A stretch of DNA of 64,000 nt from Arthrobacter sp. 31Y. Lineage in GTDB: Bacteria > Actinomycetota > Actinomycetes > Actinomycetales > Micrococcaceae. Location of the stretch: the NCBI RefSeq assembly GCF_000526335.1, contig NZ_JAFW01000001.1, forward strand, positions 2,046,001 through 2,110,000. The letters are read 5' to 3'. Under the pieces are notes generated by a model. The model saw only the letters and a program-made list of their open reading frames with translations. It was not told the origin of the DNA and did no database searches. How positions within the stretch are numbered: the stretch's first letter is position 1; each line of letters starts with the position of its first letter. Positions 35,701 through 44,223 of the stretch are shown here, one piece after another. The position numbers and the translations under genes are program-made.

Positions 35701-36785
35701 CTCGCGATCATTCCTGCCGAAGTCTGACCTCCTGAAGATTTCTCAATGGCCGTTGTCACGCCACCGGCAGGACTGAAAGCGGGGCCCTGCGCAGCGGCAG
35801 GTTCACCTGTCCGGACCACACCGTTGGCGTCCGTGGTCTCCAGCATCACGGTGTTGACCGGAGGCCGCTGGCCGTCTTCCCAACCAGCAACGTCCTCCGG
35901 ATACCGGACGGTCAGCCAAATGCCGGTGTTACTTCGGTCCAGGCAATATCCCGTGTGGTCGTATCGTTCGTCATTGGTCCAGGTGGCTGCGGGCCAGGCG
36001 CTCGTATCCCATGTGCCCAGGCCGGAAGACGCGGACGCGAACTCAGTACCTGCCGGGAACACATCGGAGAGTTTCTGCGCGTAGGCGGAGAAACTCAGGT
36101 AGCTTTCCTCGGAGCAAATGTTGAACCGGTAAGTCACCTCACGATGGGTGGAACCAGTGATGGTGGTGGCCGTCTTTTGCGCCCGGTAGTCATGGGGCCC
36201 GGTAACCGTTGACGTGACAGGCCCGGAGGTTACTTGGCCACTTGGTCCGCCCGTACCGGTCATCACCGTGTTCAGCGGAAAGCCCTCGTATTTGCGCTCG
36301 TTGTCCACCTGCGACACCGTGTACACAACGCTGACCAGGTCCTCAGTGGTTTCGCCGAGGATCATGCTCAGCACACGTGTAACGGGGTCGTAACTGTGGC
36401 TCAAGACTGGTGAGGAGCCACCGGTAGGCAGCCCCGCGAAGGTAGTACCCTCCGGAAGCGTTGTGGTCATTTCCACGCCGGTTGCCGGATGGGAAGAATC
36501 AACGCCACTGAAATCAACGGTGGCCGTGTAATTGTAGTTCTGGCTCAGCGGGACCGTTTCCGGGGCGGAGAGCGAAATGGTGAAATCCCCGGCGGCTGCC
36601 ATGGCCGGGGAAATACCCAGCATCAGCGAACCTGCAGTGACCACTACGGCCAGGGCTGCTGCCGGAACCTGCGGGATGGAACGTCTCGGCGACGGTGGTA
36701 TCCGGGGCCGGGCACTGGAATCCTTCCGCGAACCCGGAGTCTTTTCACGCCGGCCGAAACGGCCCCATGACTGTAATAAGGACAT
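32772..36785 (-). CDS. Large LPDTG cell-wall-anchored protein with DUF11-type repeats
   Basis: 1337 residues. A long basic N-terminus is followed by a signal sequence at about 43-65 (VPAAALAVVVTAGSLMLG, cleavage near AMAAAG). The bulk is extracellular, with several Ig-like domains; from about residue 920 there are three DUF11/conserved-repeat domains of about 110 residues carrying 'WTYEVTNTGNTPLTNVAVSD', 'WTYTVRNTGDVALKDVLVVD' and 'YWQLSVTNTGNTVLTDVRFD'. A Pro/Thr/Ala wall-spanning stretch (about 1260-1300) precedes LPDTG (1302-1306), a hydrophobic helix and an RRRRAA tail, the complete sortase signal. Likely adhesin or structural surface protein; no enzyme domain seen. No sortase gene is in the window. 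Confidence 0.9.
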   Translation of the reverse strand: MSLLQSWGRFGRREKTPGSRKDSSARPRIPPSPRRSIPQVPAAALAVVVTAGSLMLGISPAMAAAGDFTISLSAPETVPLSQNYNYTATVDFSGVDSSHPATGVEMTTTLPEGTTFAGLPTGGSSPVLSHSYDPVTRVLSMILGETTEDLVSVVYTVSQVDNERKYEGFPLNTVMTGTGGPSGQVTSGPVTSTVTGPHDYRAQKTATTITGSTHREVTYRFNICSEESYLSFSAYAQKLSDVFPAGTEFASASSGLGTWDTSAWPAATWTNDERYDHTGYCLDRSNTGIWLTVRYPEDVAGWEDGQRPPVNTVMLETTDANGVVRTGEPAAAQGPAFSPAGGVTTAIEKSSGGQTSAGMIARRTYVNASYLGPRNSPRAGDLVVTDSGTAGGPSEEWFHHNDVTAINVAFSPVLATEDLPYRFEYQTDYSDAWQTFTPADPSTGTNLALTVQNTGSSGWETFNGNNKLDLPPGSVLTGWRVSVAPGNETVPVSSEMRVTVGSVPVFRDITEGVLASNSPAGVAPGPVNNTATLKAGDLTGEASDVFTPVDSVYLTTNVSVPSVLSVGDAGTIRAGIVNQNPSETYTDATMSVVLPCGVQYDPTKTITPITDLSVGVEPIPTIGNGVTVDSTSRVTDADGCELQVITFTYDHISPMRDPKEPSDRRVENTGWQYDIPVTVLAKAYDPATSSVQFESYASTGDPRFIGVADGGTAEQTVPMIGYAPFFSDDIYNFDAARASVAKDVGRVSINIAGGLLLDKLSSSSATGPWSLATTVDEAAFWQIYVSNVLPNPVTGATLFDRLPAVATGDDFDVVLSGAVTGAPVGAKIEYSTDATDATSGSWTADPVNATAFRMFVDVLATGDDFTLVVPTKVLGHPGFGDKVSNVLVATGTYNGETVQFATNEAAVNVAGTPALGIVKKTNGTAYLSAPGAIVANGSDVTWTYEVTNTGNTPLTNVAVSDAFSAGDASTGTLDPTSSDTGVLAPGDTRVFTARGAAVPGQYHNTATASATATDADGTPLAQQPVPVTAESWYLGGDAGLSVVKTTNGEDIKAAPGPQLVPGSEVNWTYTVRNTGDVALKDVLVVDKDSAGNEVFSGTVPSLAPGASVELSAQGKAVEGQYKNTVTASAANPLGGSDLSAADDSYYFGAVPGLKVDKLVSTHQEGPWSESVTINPAETVYWQLSVTNTGNTVLTDVRFDDPALGSIEPVATLAPGQTASRVVAQTNVTQSYINVVSASATAPGGDEVTGTDSSEVIVKPVVVVPPVATVTDPPATTSPTAPAPSAAPVAPSPTAPAAATGNLPDTGASGVMLGLGGAVVLLIAGGLALLASRRRRAA

Positions 36786-36864
36786 CTATAGCTCCCTTGC
36801 TAGTCCCGGGCCACACCGCCCGGGGTGCACAACAGTGCGCAAGGGCGGGACAACTCAGGTTTGG

Positions 36865-36888
36865 AAAAGTGAGCGTTCGCTCTCTTTT
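36865..36888. promoter_or_regulatory. AT-capped palindrome upstream of the LPDTG gene
   Basis: AAAAGTGAGCG / CGCTCTCTTTT arms (one mismatch) with a two-base centre. It lies between the end of the siderophore operon and the LPDTG gene start, so it may be the operon's terminator or an operator of the surface protein gene. A perfect reverse-oriented DnaA-box 9-mer (TGTGGATAA) is at 36946-36954. Confidence 0.4.
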
Positions 36889-36981
36889 CTAACTAGTGTG
36901 GGAGGTTCGGCAAACGTGACGGAGAGTTTCCCGGGCATGGCCGTATGTGGATAACTCCGGAACGGGAGCGACCCAACAGCC

Positions 36982-37740
36982 TCAGGCGAAGTAAACACCA
37001 ATGCGATTGCCGTCGATTTCCTCAATGCGGATATCGATGTCGTAGACGTCGTACAGCATGCCCGCACGCATGATGTCCGAGGGCGTGCCCTGATGGATGA
37101 GGCGGCCGTTTTTCATGGCCAGGATGGTGTCCGAATAACAGGATGCGAAGTTGATGTCGTGGACCACCAGAACAATGGTCTTCCCGAGCTCGTCAGCCAA
37201 GCGCCGCAACAGTCGCATCATTTCCACGGAGTGCTTCATGTCCAGGTTGTTCAGGGGCTCGTCGAGTAAAAGGTACTCCGTGTCCTGCGCCAGGACCATG
37301 GCAATGTAGGCACGCTGACGCTGGCCACCGGAGAGCTCGTCCACGAACTTGTCCGCCATGGACGTGAGGTCCAACTGCCGGATGGCTTCGTCAACGTGCT
37401 CGAGATCCTCAACTGTCGGCCGGCCACCGCTATGCGGGAAGCGCCCAAACGCCACAAGGTCGCGAACGGTCAACCGCATTGTCAGGTGGTTTTCCTGCCG
37501 AAGGATGGCCATGGTTTTGGCCAATTCCCTGCTGGGCGTCGCTGTGACATCCAAGCCAGCCACGGATACTCCCCCTGCGTCCATGGGCTGCAGGCGGCTG
37601 ATCAGGGAGAGCAGTGTGGACTTGCCGGCGCCGTTGGGCCCGATGATGGACGTGATGCCGCCGCGGGGGATCTCGCAGCTGACGTCGTCCAGCACGGTGG
37701 TGCCAGCGTAGCGCTTTGTCACGTTGCGGACGGTAATCAT
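36982..37740 (-). CDS. Siderophore ABC importer, ATP-binding protein
   Basis: 252 residues from the ATG at 37740, which overlaps the permease stop (ATGA); a longer frame upstream is antisense noise within the permease. Full ABC ATPase of the FepC/FecE type: Walker A IIGPNGAGKSTLL, Q-loop 'ILRQENHLTMRLTVRDLVAFGRFPH', signature LSGGQRQRAYIAMVLAQ, Walker B 'YLLLDEPLNNLD' and H-loop 'LVVHDINFASCYSD'. The 'RQENH' Q-loop and DMKHSVEMM residues resemble the petrobactin-type (FatE/CeuD/YclP) branch. It energises uptake of a ferric siderophore; last gene of the operon. Confidence 0.92.
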   Translation of the reverse strand: MITVRNVTKRYAGTTVLDDVSCEIPRGGITSIIGPNGAGKSTLLSLISRLQPMDAGGVSVAGLDVTATPSRELAKTMAILRQENHLTMRLTVRDLVAFGRFPHSGGRPTVEDLEHVDEAIRQLDLTSMADKFVDELSGGQRQRAYIAMVLAQDTEYLLLDEPLNNLDMKHSVEMMRLLRRLADELGKTIVLVVHDINFASCYSDTILAMKNGRLIHQGTPSDIMRAGMLYDVYDIDIRIEEIDGNRIGVYFA

Positions 37741-38789
37741 TTCAACGAGCCTTTCAGCAACAGGTAAAGGAAGAGGATGCCGCCGGTGAATTCGATAATC
37801 ACGCTCAGGGCAGTGGCGAAACCGAACACGCGCTCTAGTAGCAACTGACCGCCCACCAGCGCAATCGCACCGATCAGGACCACCATCGGCAGCAGCCACG
37901 CGTGCCGGAAACCGCGGCAGAGCTGATATCCGAGGCTGACAACCAGGAGCCCGAAGAACGTCACCGGCCCCACCAACGCCGTGGAAATTGCCACCAGCAG
38001 CGAGCATGCAAGCAACACCCGCATCACCACGCGCTTGTGGTCAACGCCTACGTTGATGGCCACTTCGCGGCCCAGCGCCAGGACGTCCAGCGTGTGCCTC
38101 GTGCGCCACACGCCGACGCATACCAGGGCCACCAGCACGGCAGAAACACCCAGCAGACCCGGATCCACATTGTTGAAGCTGGCGAAGAACAGGTCCTGCA
38201 GAATAATGAATTCACTGGGTTCCATCAGCCGCTGCAGGAGCGAGGAAAAGCCGCGGAACAGGGTTCCCAGGACGATCCCGACGAGCAACAGCAGGTGCAG
38301 CGATCGCGTGGCTCCGGTGAACATCCAGCGGTACAGGAAGGCACTGAACCCCACCATCAGCAGGATCTCGAGCCCGAACTTCAGCGTTGACGGCGCTGTG
38401 GCCAGCGTCGCGGCACCCGCCACGAAAGCCAGCGCGGTCTGCACCAGGATGTACAGCGAGTCGAAGCCCATGATGGACGGCGTCAGGATCCGGTTGGCCG
38501 TCACGGTCTGGAACAGCAGCGTGGACACACCCACCGCCACGGCCACCAACAGCATCGCGGAGACTTTGATGGCCCGGCGCGGCAGGATGTAGGCGATATT
38601 TCCCTTGAGGTCGATCGTTAGGAAAACAGCAACAAGCACGACGGCGACAATCGCCAGGATGCCGATCACCAGTCCTGGTGGGGTGCTGCGGAGAGCGTCG
38701 CGCCACCGGCCTGCCGTGGACCAACGGGTACGGGCGGAAACGGGGGCGGCGGACGTTGAGGGAGTTGGCGTCACAGGAGTTTCAGGCAT
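37737..38789 (-). CDS. Siderophore ABC importer permease (FecCD family), second subunit
   Basis: 350 residues with about nine to ten membrane helices after a Pro/Ser/Thr-rich N-terminal tail of about 35 residues. FecCD features: 'AVGVSTLLFQTVTANRILTPSIMGFDSLY' in the first third and the ATPase-contact loop 'LALGREVAINVGVDHKRVVM' then 'GPVTFFGLLVVSLGYQL'. The motif 'ILTPSIMGFDSLYILVQ' is characteristic of FatC/CeuC/YclO-type permeases for catecholate or petrobactin-like siderophores; substrate assignment by this pattern is inference. Eight bases overlap with the upstream permease gene. Confidence 0.9.
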   Translation of the reverse strand: MPETPVTPTPSTSAAPVSARTRWSTAGRWRDALRSTPPGLVIGILAIVAVVLVAVFLTIDLKGNIAYILPRRAIKVSAMLLVAVAVGVSTLLFQTVTANRILTPSIMGFDSLYILVQTALAFVAGAATLATAPSTLKFGLEILLMVGFSAFLYRWMFTGATRSLHLLLLVGIVLGTLFRGFSSLLQRLMEPSEFIILQDLFFASFNNVDPGLLGVSAVLVALVCVGVWRTRHTLDVLALGREVAINVGVDHKRVVMRVLLACSLLVAISTALVGPVTFFGLLVVSLGYQLCRGFRHAWLLPMVVLIGAIALVGGQLLLERVFGFATALSVIIEFTGGILFLYLLLKGSLK

Positions 38790-39789
38790 TGCGTTTCCTC
38801 AAGAGCAGGAAGAGGAACAGGACGGCGCCCACCACCGACATGACCATGCCGACGGGCACTTCGTAGGGGAACCGGATGGTCCGGCCAATGATGTCGCAAA
38901 CCAGCACGAACGCCGCCCCGAAAAGCGCGGTCCACGGCACAGCCCGGCGGAGGTTGTCGCCGAATAGCAGGGACACGATGTTGGGAACCACCAGGCCAAG
39001 GAACGGCACGGCACCCACGGTGGTAACAACAACGGCTGAGATCAGAGAGACGATCATCAGGCCAAGCCGCATGGTGCGTGCATAGTTGAGGCCCAGATTG
39101 GTGGTGAAGTCCTGTCCCATGCCGGCCACGGTGAAGCGGTCGGCGGCAAAGAGGCCCACCAGGACCAGGACGGCCACGATCCACAGGAGCTCGTACCGGC
39201 CGCGCAGCACTCCGGAGAAGTCGCCGATCATCCAGTTACTGAGCGTCTGGAGGAGATCGAAGCGGTAGGCAAAGAACGTGGTGACGGCAGCAATCACGCC
39301 GCCCAGCATGATGCCCACCAGTGGGATGAGCAGGGTGTTGCGGGCAGGGAGGCGGCGCAGGATCGCCAAGAAGAGCGCGGTTCCCAACACGGCAAACACA
39401 GAAGCCACCAGCATCTTGGTGAGAATCGGAGAATCCGGGGCCAGCACTGTGACTACCAGGATGCCGAGCGTCGCTGATTCCACTGTTCCCACGGTGGATG
39501 GCTCCACGAACCGGTTGCGGGCCATGAGTTGCATGATCAAACCGGCAACGGCGACGGCCATCCCGGCCAGAACCACAGCCAAGGTGCGCGGCACCCGCGA
39601 AACCCAGAAGATTTCCCAGGTCCCGGCGTCGTTCGCCAACAAAGCGGGCAGCGAAACATCGCTGACGCCTACGAAAATGCTGCCCACGGCGATCACCAGC
39701 ACAACGGCAGCAGCCGCAACCAGACGGGCGGTTTCGCCAGTCCGGTTGCGGCTTGCTGCGGCCGTGGGGCGCACGGCTGTAGTTGTCAC
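38782..39789 (-). CDS. Siderophore ABC importer permease (FecCD family), first subunit
   Basis: 335 residues from a GTG. Nine to ten membrane helices with 'RVPRTLAVVLAGMAVAVAGLIMQLMARNRFVEPSTVGTVESATLGIL', the conserved FecCD entry motif (R-x-P-R and Q-x-x-x-R-N-x-x-x-P-x-x-x-G), and the coupling loop 'TVAGMGQDFTTNLGLNYARTMRLGL' followed by 'GAVPFLGLVVPNIVSLLFGDN'. It pairs with the next gene to form a heterodimeric channel, as in FatDC/CeuBC. It follows the binding-protein gene after 26 bases. Confidence 0.91.
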   Translation of the reverse strand: MTTTAVRPTAAASRNRTGETARLVAAAAVVLVIAVGSIFVGVSDVSLPALLANDAGTWEIFWVSRVPRTLAVVLAGMAVAVAGLIMQLMARNRFVEPSTVGTVESATLGILVVTVLAPDSPILTKMLVASVFAVLGTALFLAILRRLPARNTLLIPLVGIMLGGVIAAVTTFFAYRFDLLQTLSNWMIGDFSGVLRGRYELLWIVAVLVLVGLFAADRFTVAGMGQDFTTNLGLNYARTMRLGLMIVSLISAVVVTTVGAVPFLGLVVPNIVSLLFGDNLRRAVPWTALFGAAFVLVCDIIGRTIRFPYEVPVGMVMSVVGAVLFLFLLLRKRNA

Positions 39790-39815
39790 GTCAGGATTTC
39801 AGGTGATGCGGGCTG

Positions 39816-40766
39816 TCAGGCGACGGAGTCGGCCACAGCGGTGACCATGGCCTGGACGTTGTTCAGTCCGTAGCCCACGATGTACCAGCCGGCAGGATCG
39901 AGGTTGACGATCTTGCTGTTCTTGGCGGCGTTGGTGGACTTCACGAGCTCGTTGTCCAGGATCGGGTTGGCCGTGGAGCCGGCGGTGCCGATTGCGGTGT
40001 CGCGGTTGATGACGTAGAGGATGTCCGGGTTGGTTTCCTTGATGTATTCGAAAGAAACGGCCTCGCCGTGGGAACCCTCAGACTTTACGTCGGCAGCCGT
40101 CGGGACGCCCAGGACGTCGTGGATGATGCCAAAGCGGGAGCCCGCACCGTAAGCAGTGACTTCGCCGCCGGAGGTGAGGACGATCAGGCCCTTGCCGGCG
40201 GTTGCTGCCTTAGCCTTGGTGTCGGCCACAGTCTTGTCCACCTCTGCGAGCTTGGAGGCGACTTCGTCTTCCTTCTTGAAGATCTTGCCGAGCTTCTCCG
40301 TCTGGGCCTTGAAGCTTTCCATGGGCTTGGCAGCGTCCACGGAGAGATCGATGGTCGGAGCGATCTTGCTCAGCTCTTCATAGGCCCCCGAGGTGCGGCC
40401 GGAAATGATGATGAGGTCCGGAGCTGCGGAGCTGACAGCTTCGAAGTCGGGTTCCTTGAGTGAGCCAACCTTGGCGTACTTGGCTTCGGAGAACTTCTTC
40501 AGCGCCTCCGGGTAGCTGGCTTCGGGAACACCGGTGGGCTCGACGCCGAGCGCGTTCATGGTGTCCAGGACGCCGAGGTCGAACGTGACAACCTTGGCCG
40601 GGTTGACGGGAACGTTGGAGGTGGAGCCCTGTGCGTGCTCGATGGTGATGGTGCCTGCCTCTTCCGGCTGCGAGGACGCAGTTGCGCCGCCTCCACACGC
40701 CGTAACGGTCAGCAAGGCAACGCCTGCAGCCAGTGCCCCAATGTAGCTAGACAGCCTCTTTTTCAC
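39816..40766 (-). CDS. Siderophore-binding lipoprotein
   Basis: 316 residues from a GTG (40766) with GGAG upstream. Lipoprotein signal with lipobox LTVTAC (Cys24), then a short Gly/Ala/Ser linker. A periplasmic-binding fold of the FecB/TroA class: 'KVVTFDLGVLDTMNALGVEP', 'EPDFEAVSSAAPDLIIISGRTS' and the C-terminal 'PDILYVINRDTAIG'. Similar in style to FatB/CeuE/YclQ, which bind ferric petrobactin or related catecholates. It sits on the outer face of the membrane and delivers the ligand to the permeases encoded next. An iron-box palindrome lies 62 bases upstream, so repression by a DtxR/IdeR protein in iron-replete cells is likely. Confidence 0.92.
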   Translation of the reverse strand: MKKRLSSYIGALAAGVALLTVTACGGGATASSQPEEAGTITIEHAQGSTSNVPVNPAKVVTFDLGVLDTMNALGVEPTGVPEASYPEALKKFSEAKYAKVGSLKEPDFEAVSSAAPDLIIISGRTSGAYEELSKIAPTIDLSVDAAKPMESFKAQTEKLGKIFKKEDEVASKLAEVDKTVADTKAKAATAGKGLIVLTSGGEVTAYGAGSRFGIIHDVLGVPTAADVKSEGSHGEAVSFEYIKETNPDILYVINRDTAIGTAGSTANPILDNELVKSTNAAKNSKIVNLDPAGWYIVGYGLNNVQAMVTAVADSVA

Positions 40767-40828
40767 GCCGGTACTCCACTCACTAATAAGTCATAGATGT
40801 GTTGCCTAATTGCCTTTGACTCTATTAG

Positions 40829-40847
40829 TAAGGTGAGGCTAACTTCA
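40829..40847 (-). promoter_or_regulatory. DtxR/IdeR iron box and promoter of the siderophore operon
   Basis: TAAGGTGAGGCTAACTTCA matches the 19-bp consensus TTAGGTTAGGCTAACCTAA at 15 positions. On the minus strand a TTGAAG (40848-40843) and TAGAGT (40824-40819) with an 18-base spacer enclose the box, so a bound repressor would block RNA polymerase. Confidence 0.8.
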
Positions 40848-40853
40848 AAACCA

Positions 40854-40916
40854 AAAGGCTCTCCAGCGGATGAAAGTGAGCTAACTCACTGGTTTTTCTC
40901 CCGCTGGAGAGCCTTT
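40854..40916 (-). terminator. Terminator of the mannitol operon
   Basis: Perfect 16-bp stem AAAGGCTCTCCAGCGG / CCGCTGGAGAGCCTTT. The loop holds a second palindrome AGTGAG-CTAA-CTCACT (40875-40890). In the mtlD reading direction the stem is followed by TGGTTTTG. Confidence 0.85.
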
Positions 40917-40936
40917 ATGACGATCGGTGGTGGAAC

Positions 40937-42085
40937 TTATGCCTCGGCCTGCCGGTCCTCCACAAGTTTCTGCAGAGCGGGAAACAGCGGGTGCGCCGGC
41001 GTCAGTTCCGTAATGCGTTCGACGGCGGCGGCCGCGTCCATTTCCGACACCATCCTTGCGAGCTCCACGGCTTCGTCGTCGGCACCGTCGTCGAAGCGAA
41101 GGGCCGCCGACATCGCTTCAAGGAGGGCCACGGGAGTGACCCCGCGCTCAGAAAGCTCAGCCGCGGGACCAACGAAGCGCTCGTGCCGGCCGAGTTTCCG
41201 CAAGGGCGCGCGGCCCACGCGGTTTACGGTGTCCGGCAGGTGCGGGTTCGTGAAGCGTTGCAGGATCTTCTGCACGTACGCTTCCTGCTCGGCCTCCGCG
41301 AATCCGTGCTTGGCCACCAGCAGTTCCTTGGTTTCCTCCAGCACGGCCCGGACCTTCGCCGCCACGGACGGATCGGCCATGGCATCGGAGATCTTCTCCA
41401 GGCCAGCCTGATACCCAAAGTACGCCGCCGAAGCGTGGCCAGTGTTCACCGTAAACAGCTTGCGCTCGATGTACGGGCCCAGCTCATCCACGAAGGTAGC
41501 GCCGGGGATGTTCGGCGCATTCTCGCCAAAAGGCGTCCGATCAATAACCCACTCGAAGAACGTCTCCACCGTGACGTCCAAGCCTTGGCCCGACGCCTGA
41601 TTGGGGACAATGCGGTCCACCGCGGTGTTGGCAAAAACAGCGACGGCGTCCAGGTCGCCGGCGGAGTCGTCCCAGGCAGCCCGGATTTCCGTGCGCAGGA
41701 TGTCCGTGGCGTTGATGGCGTTCTCGCAGGCCATCACCTGGAGGGGCGGCAAGTCCGTGGGACGAGCCGCCAACCCGCGTGCGATCACCGGGGCCACGAA
41801 CTTCAGGATGTGCGGCCCAACAGCCGTGGTGACCACATCCGCCGTCGAAATTTCCTCAACAACAGCAGCTTCCTGCGACGCCGAGTTGAAGGCACGGAAA
41901 CCGGTGACGGTCTTGACCGCAGGGTTCTCGCCTACCTCGTGAACGTCGTAACTGCTTGCCGAGGCGAGCTGACTGATCAGTGCGTCCGCTACATCCGCGA
42001 ACACCACCTCATAGCCGGCCTCGTGGAGCAGCAGCCCCACGAAGCCACGCCCGATGTTGCCTGCCCCAAAATGGACTGCCTTCAC
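40937..42085 (-). CDS. mtlD: Mannitol-1-phosphate 5-dehydrogenase
   Basis: 382 residues from a GTG whose first base is shared with the mtlA stop (TAGTG). Oxidises mannitol-1-phosphate to fructose-6-phosphate with NAD+. The N-terminal Rossmann motif is [22 protein letters not shown], and family segments '[14 protein letters not shown]', '[12 protein letters not shown]' and the catalytic '[19 protein letters not shown]' (with the conserved Lys and Asn-x-x-His) are intact. Length equals E. coli MtlD (382). It metabolises the product of the MtlA phosphotransferase and ends the operon. Confidence 0.95.
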   Translation of the reverse strand: MKAVHFGAGNIGRGFVGLLLHEAGYEVVFADVADALISQLASASSYDVHEVGENPAVKTVTGFRAFNSASQEAAVVEEISTADVVTTAVGPHILKFVAPVIARGLAARPTDLPPLQVMACENAINATDILRTEIRAAWDDSAGDLDAVAVFANTAVDRIVPNQASGQGLDVTVETFFEWVIDRTPFGENAPNIPGATFVDELGPYIERKLFTVNTGHASAAYFGYQAGLEKISDAMADPSVAAKVRAVLEETKELLVAKHGFAEAEQEAYVQKILQRFTNPHLPDTVNRVGRAPLRKLGRHERFVGPAAELSERGVTPVALLEAMSAALRFDDGADDEAVELARMVSEMDAAAAVERITELTPAHPLFPALQKLVEDRQAEA

Positions 42086-44157
42086 TATGAATTGACCTTT
42101 CCGAACAGCTCCAACACTTCATCAACCGTGGATGCTTCCTCCAACTGGGCAACCTGCGCCTTGTTGGTGAAGATCTTCGCGATCGAGGACAGGATGTGGA
42201 GGTGTTCGTTATTGATGCCGGCCACGCCCACCACAAACTTCACTTGCTTGCCGCCCCAGTCGATGCCTTCGGGGTAACGGATGATGGACACTGCCGAGTG
42301 GTTGATGTGTTCCTTGGCGTCGTTGGTGCCGTGCGGGATTGCCAGGAAGCTGCCCATGTAGGTGGACACGGATTCCTCACGCTCGTGCATGGCATGGACG
42401 TAGCTGACGTCAACGGCCCCGCGGTCCAGCAGGAGCTTGCCGGCTTCGTCGATCGCTGCGTCACGGTCGCGTGACGTGCCGTTCAGGATCACGCTTTCGC
42501 GGAGCAGGACACCTTTACCTTCAACGGGTTGACCGTCGACGGCGGCAGCCGGTTCAGCGGCATGCGCACCGTGGGCGTGGGCTGCTGTTGTGGCAGCTGC
42601 GGCGGGCTGAGCGTCGTCGGCGGGGGCCGCCGTCGTACCAGCCTCTGAAACCGCGCCTTCAGTGTTGCTGCTCCGGACCAACTCGACGATTTCCTCGTAC
42701 CGCGGACTGTTCATGAAGTTGTCCACCGAGTAGTGAACGGCGCTGGCCGTCCTCGGCTGGGCACGTTCGGTAAGGTCCTGGTGCGTGACCACAACGTCGT
42801 AGCTGTCACTGAGGTTGGCGATGGCCGAGTTGGTGACCTTGACGTCAGGGAAGCCGGCCGCCTTGATCTTGTTGCGCAGAACAGAGGCACCCATGGCGCT
42901 GGAACCCATGCCGGCGTCGCAAGCGAACACGATGTTCTGGACCGGGCGGGTCAGGACAGTGCCAGGTGCGGCGCTGCTAGTGCCTGCCTGTTCGCCGGTC
43001 AGGGCAGAGGAGACGGAGCTCTTCTTGCCCTTCATGGCTTCCATGCGGGACGTGGCTGCCGAGAGGTCGTCGTCGCCCTTGCCCTTAGAGGTACGGAGGA
43101 TGACCGCAGCGATGAGGAAAGACACAGCCGTGGCCAGAATGACCGCAAGAATCACGCCAACGTAGCTGTCGCGTGATGTCTGCGCCAGCACGGCGATAAT
43201 CGAACCCGGCGCCGCCGGAGCAACCAACCCGGAATTGGTGATGGCCATGGTGGCGATGCCTGCCATGCCGCCGCCGATCGCAGCGAGGATGAGGATGGGC
43301 TTCATCAGGACGTACGGGAAGTAGATCTCGTGGATGCCGCCGAGGAAGTGGATGATCGCCGCGCCCGGCGCTGAAGCCTTGGCGGCACCACGGCCGAAGA
43401 ACATGTACGCCAGGAGGATGCCCAAGCCGGGGCCAGGGTTGGCTTCGAGCAGGAACAGGATGGACTTGCCTTGTTCCAGCGACTGCTGAATACCCAGCGG
43501 GGTGAGCACGCCGTGGTTGATGGCGTTGTTGAGGAAGAGGACCTTGGCAGGCTCAATGAAAATACTGGTCAGCGGCAACAGGCCGTTGTTGACCAGGAAC
43601 TCCACAACTTCCCCGGCGCGGTCCGTGAACCACCCAACCAGGTAGGAAAGACCGTAGAAACCGCCCAACGCCAACACTGCGCCCCAAATACCGGCAGAGA
43701 AGTTGTTGACCAGCATCTCAAAGCCCGGACGAATCTTGCCGTCCCAGAGGCGGTCGATCTGCTTCATGGTCCAGGCACCCAGCGGGCCCATGATCATGGC
43801 GCCGATAAACATGGGAGAGTCTGTACCCGCAATCACGCCCATGGTGGCAATAGCGCCCACAACGCCGCCCCTGACGTCATAAACCATCCGGCCGCCCGTG
43901 TAGGCAATCAGGATCGGAAGGAGGTACGTGACCATGGGGCCAACGATGCCCACATTTGGCTTGCCCTCGGCGTCGGTACCAAAACCGCCCAGTTCAGCGA
44001 CTGGAATCCAGCCCTTTTCAATGAACAGGGCAGTGATGAGGCCCCAGGCGATGAAGGCGCCAATGTTGGGCATGATCATGCCGGACAGGAATGTTCCGAA
44101 CTTTTGGACACCAACGCGGGCGCTGGTGCGGGGCTTCGCAACTGTCTCTGTTGCCAT
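42085..44157 (-). CDS. mtlA: Mannitol-specific PTS enzyme IICBA
   Basis: 690 residues combining all three domains. IIC (about 15-360) has the mannitol-type segments '[22 protein letters not shown]' and '[18 protein letters not shown]'. IIB (about 405-495) has the phosphocysteine Cys413 in [15 protein letters not shown]. After an Ala-rich linker (500-545), IIA (about 548-690) has the phosphohistidine His609 in [10 protein letters not shown]. It imports and phosphorylates mannitol to mannitol-1-phosphate using phosphate relayed from EI and HPr, encoded nearby. The first gene after the TetR regulator on the same strand; 66 bases between them contain the palindrome TCGATATAGATCGA (44198-44211). 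Confidence 0.95.
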   Translation of the reverse strand: MATETVAKPRTSARVGVQKFGTFLSGMIMPNIGAFIAWGLITALFIEKGWIPVAELGGFGTDAEGKPNVGIVGPMVTYLLPILIAYTGGRMVYDVRGGVVGAIATMGVIAGTDSPMFIGAMIMGPLGAWTMKQIDRLWDGKIRPGFEMLVNNFSAGIWGAVLALGGFYGLSYLVGWFTDRAGEVVEFLVNNGLLPLTSIFIEPAKVLFLNNAINHGVLTPLGIQQSLEQGKSILFLLEANPGPGLGILLAYMFFGRGAAKASAPGAAIIHFLGGIHEIYFPYVLMKPILILAAIGGGMAGIATMAITNSGLVAPAAPGSIIAVLAQTSRDSYVGVILAVILATAVSFLIAAVILRTSKGKGDDDLSAATSRMEAMKGKKSSVSSALTGEQAGTSSAAPGTVLTRPVQNIVFACDAGMGSSAMGASVLRNKIKAAGFPDVKVTNSAIANLSDSYDVVVTHQDLTERAQPRTASAVHYSVDNFMNSPRYEEIVELVRSSNTEGAVSEAGTTAAPADDAQPAAAATTAAHAHGAHAAEPAAAVDGQPVEGKGVLLRESVILNGTSRDRDAAIDEAGKLLLDRGAVDVSYVHAMHEREESVSTYMGSFLAIPHGTNDAKEHINHSAVSIIRYPEGIDWGGKQVKFVVGVAGINNEHLHILSSIAKIFTNKAQVAQLEEASTVDEVLELFGKVNS

Positions 44158-44223
44158 GTGAATTCCTAACGTGTGTCCCGCTGCGGCGCGGGGTCAGTCG
44201 ATATAGATCGAGAGAGAACAGCC

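Noticed and set aside
37741..38007. Extended N-terminus of the siderophore ATPase
   Set aside because: The extra 89 residues lie inside the permease gene in another frame and have no ABC features; the ATG at 37740 overlaps the permease stop as expected for an operon.
40875..40890. AGTGAGCTAACTCACT, a match to the lac/pUC vector region over 15 bases
   Set aside because: The match is confined to the palindrome itself; the flanking DNA is not vector-like and the palindrome sits neatly in the loop of the mtlD terminator.
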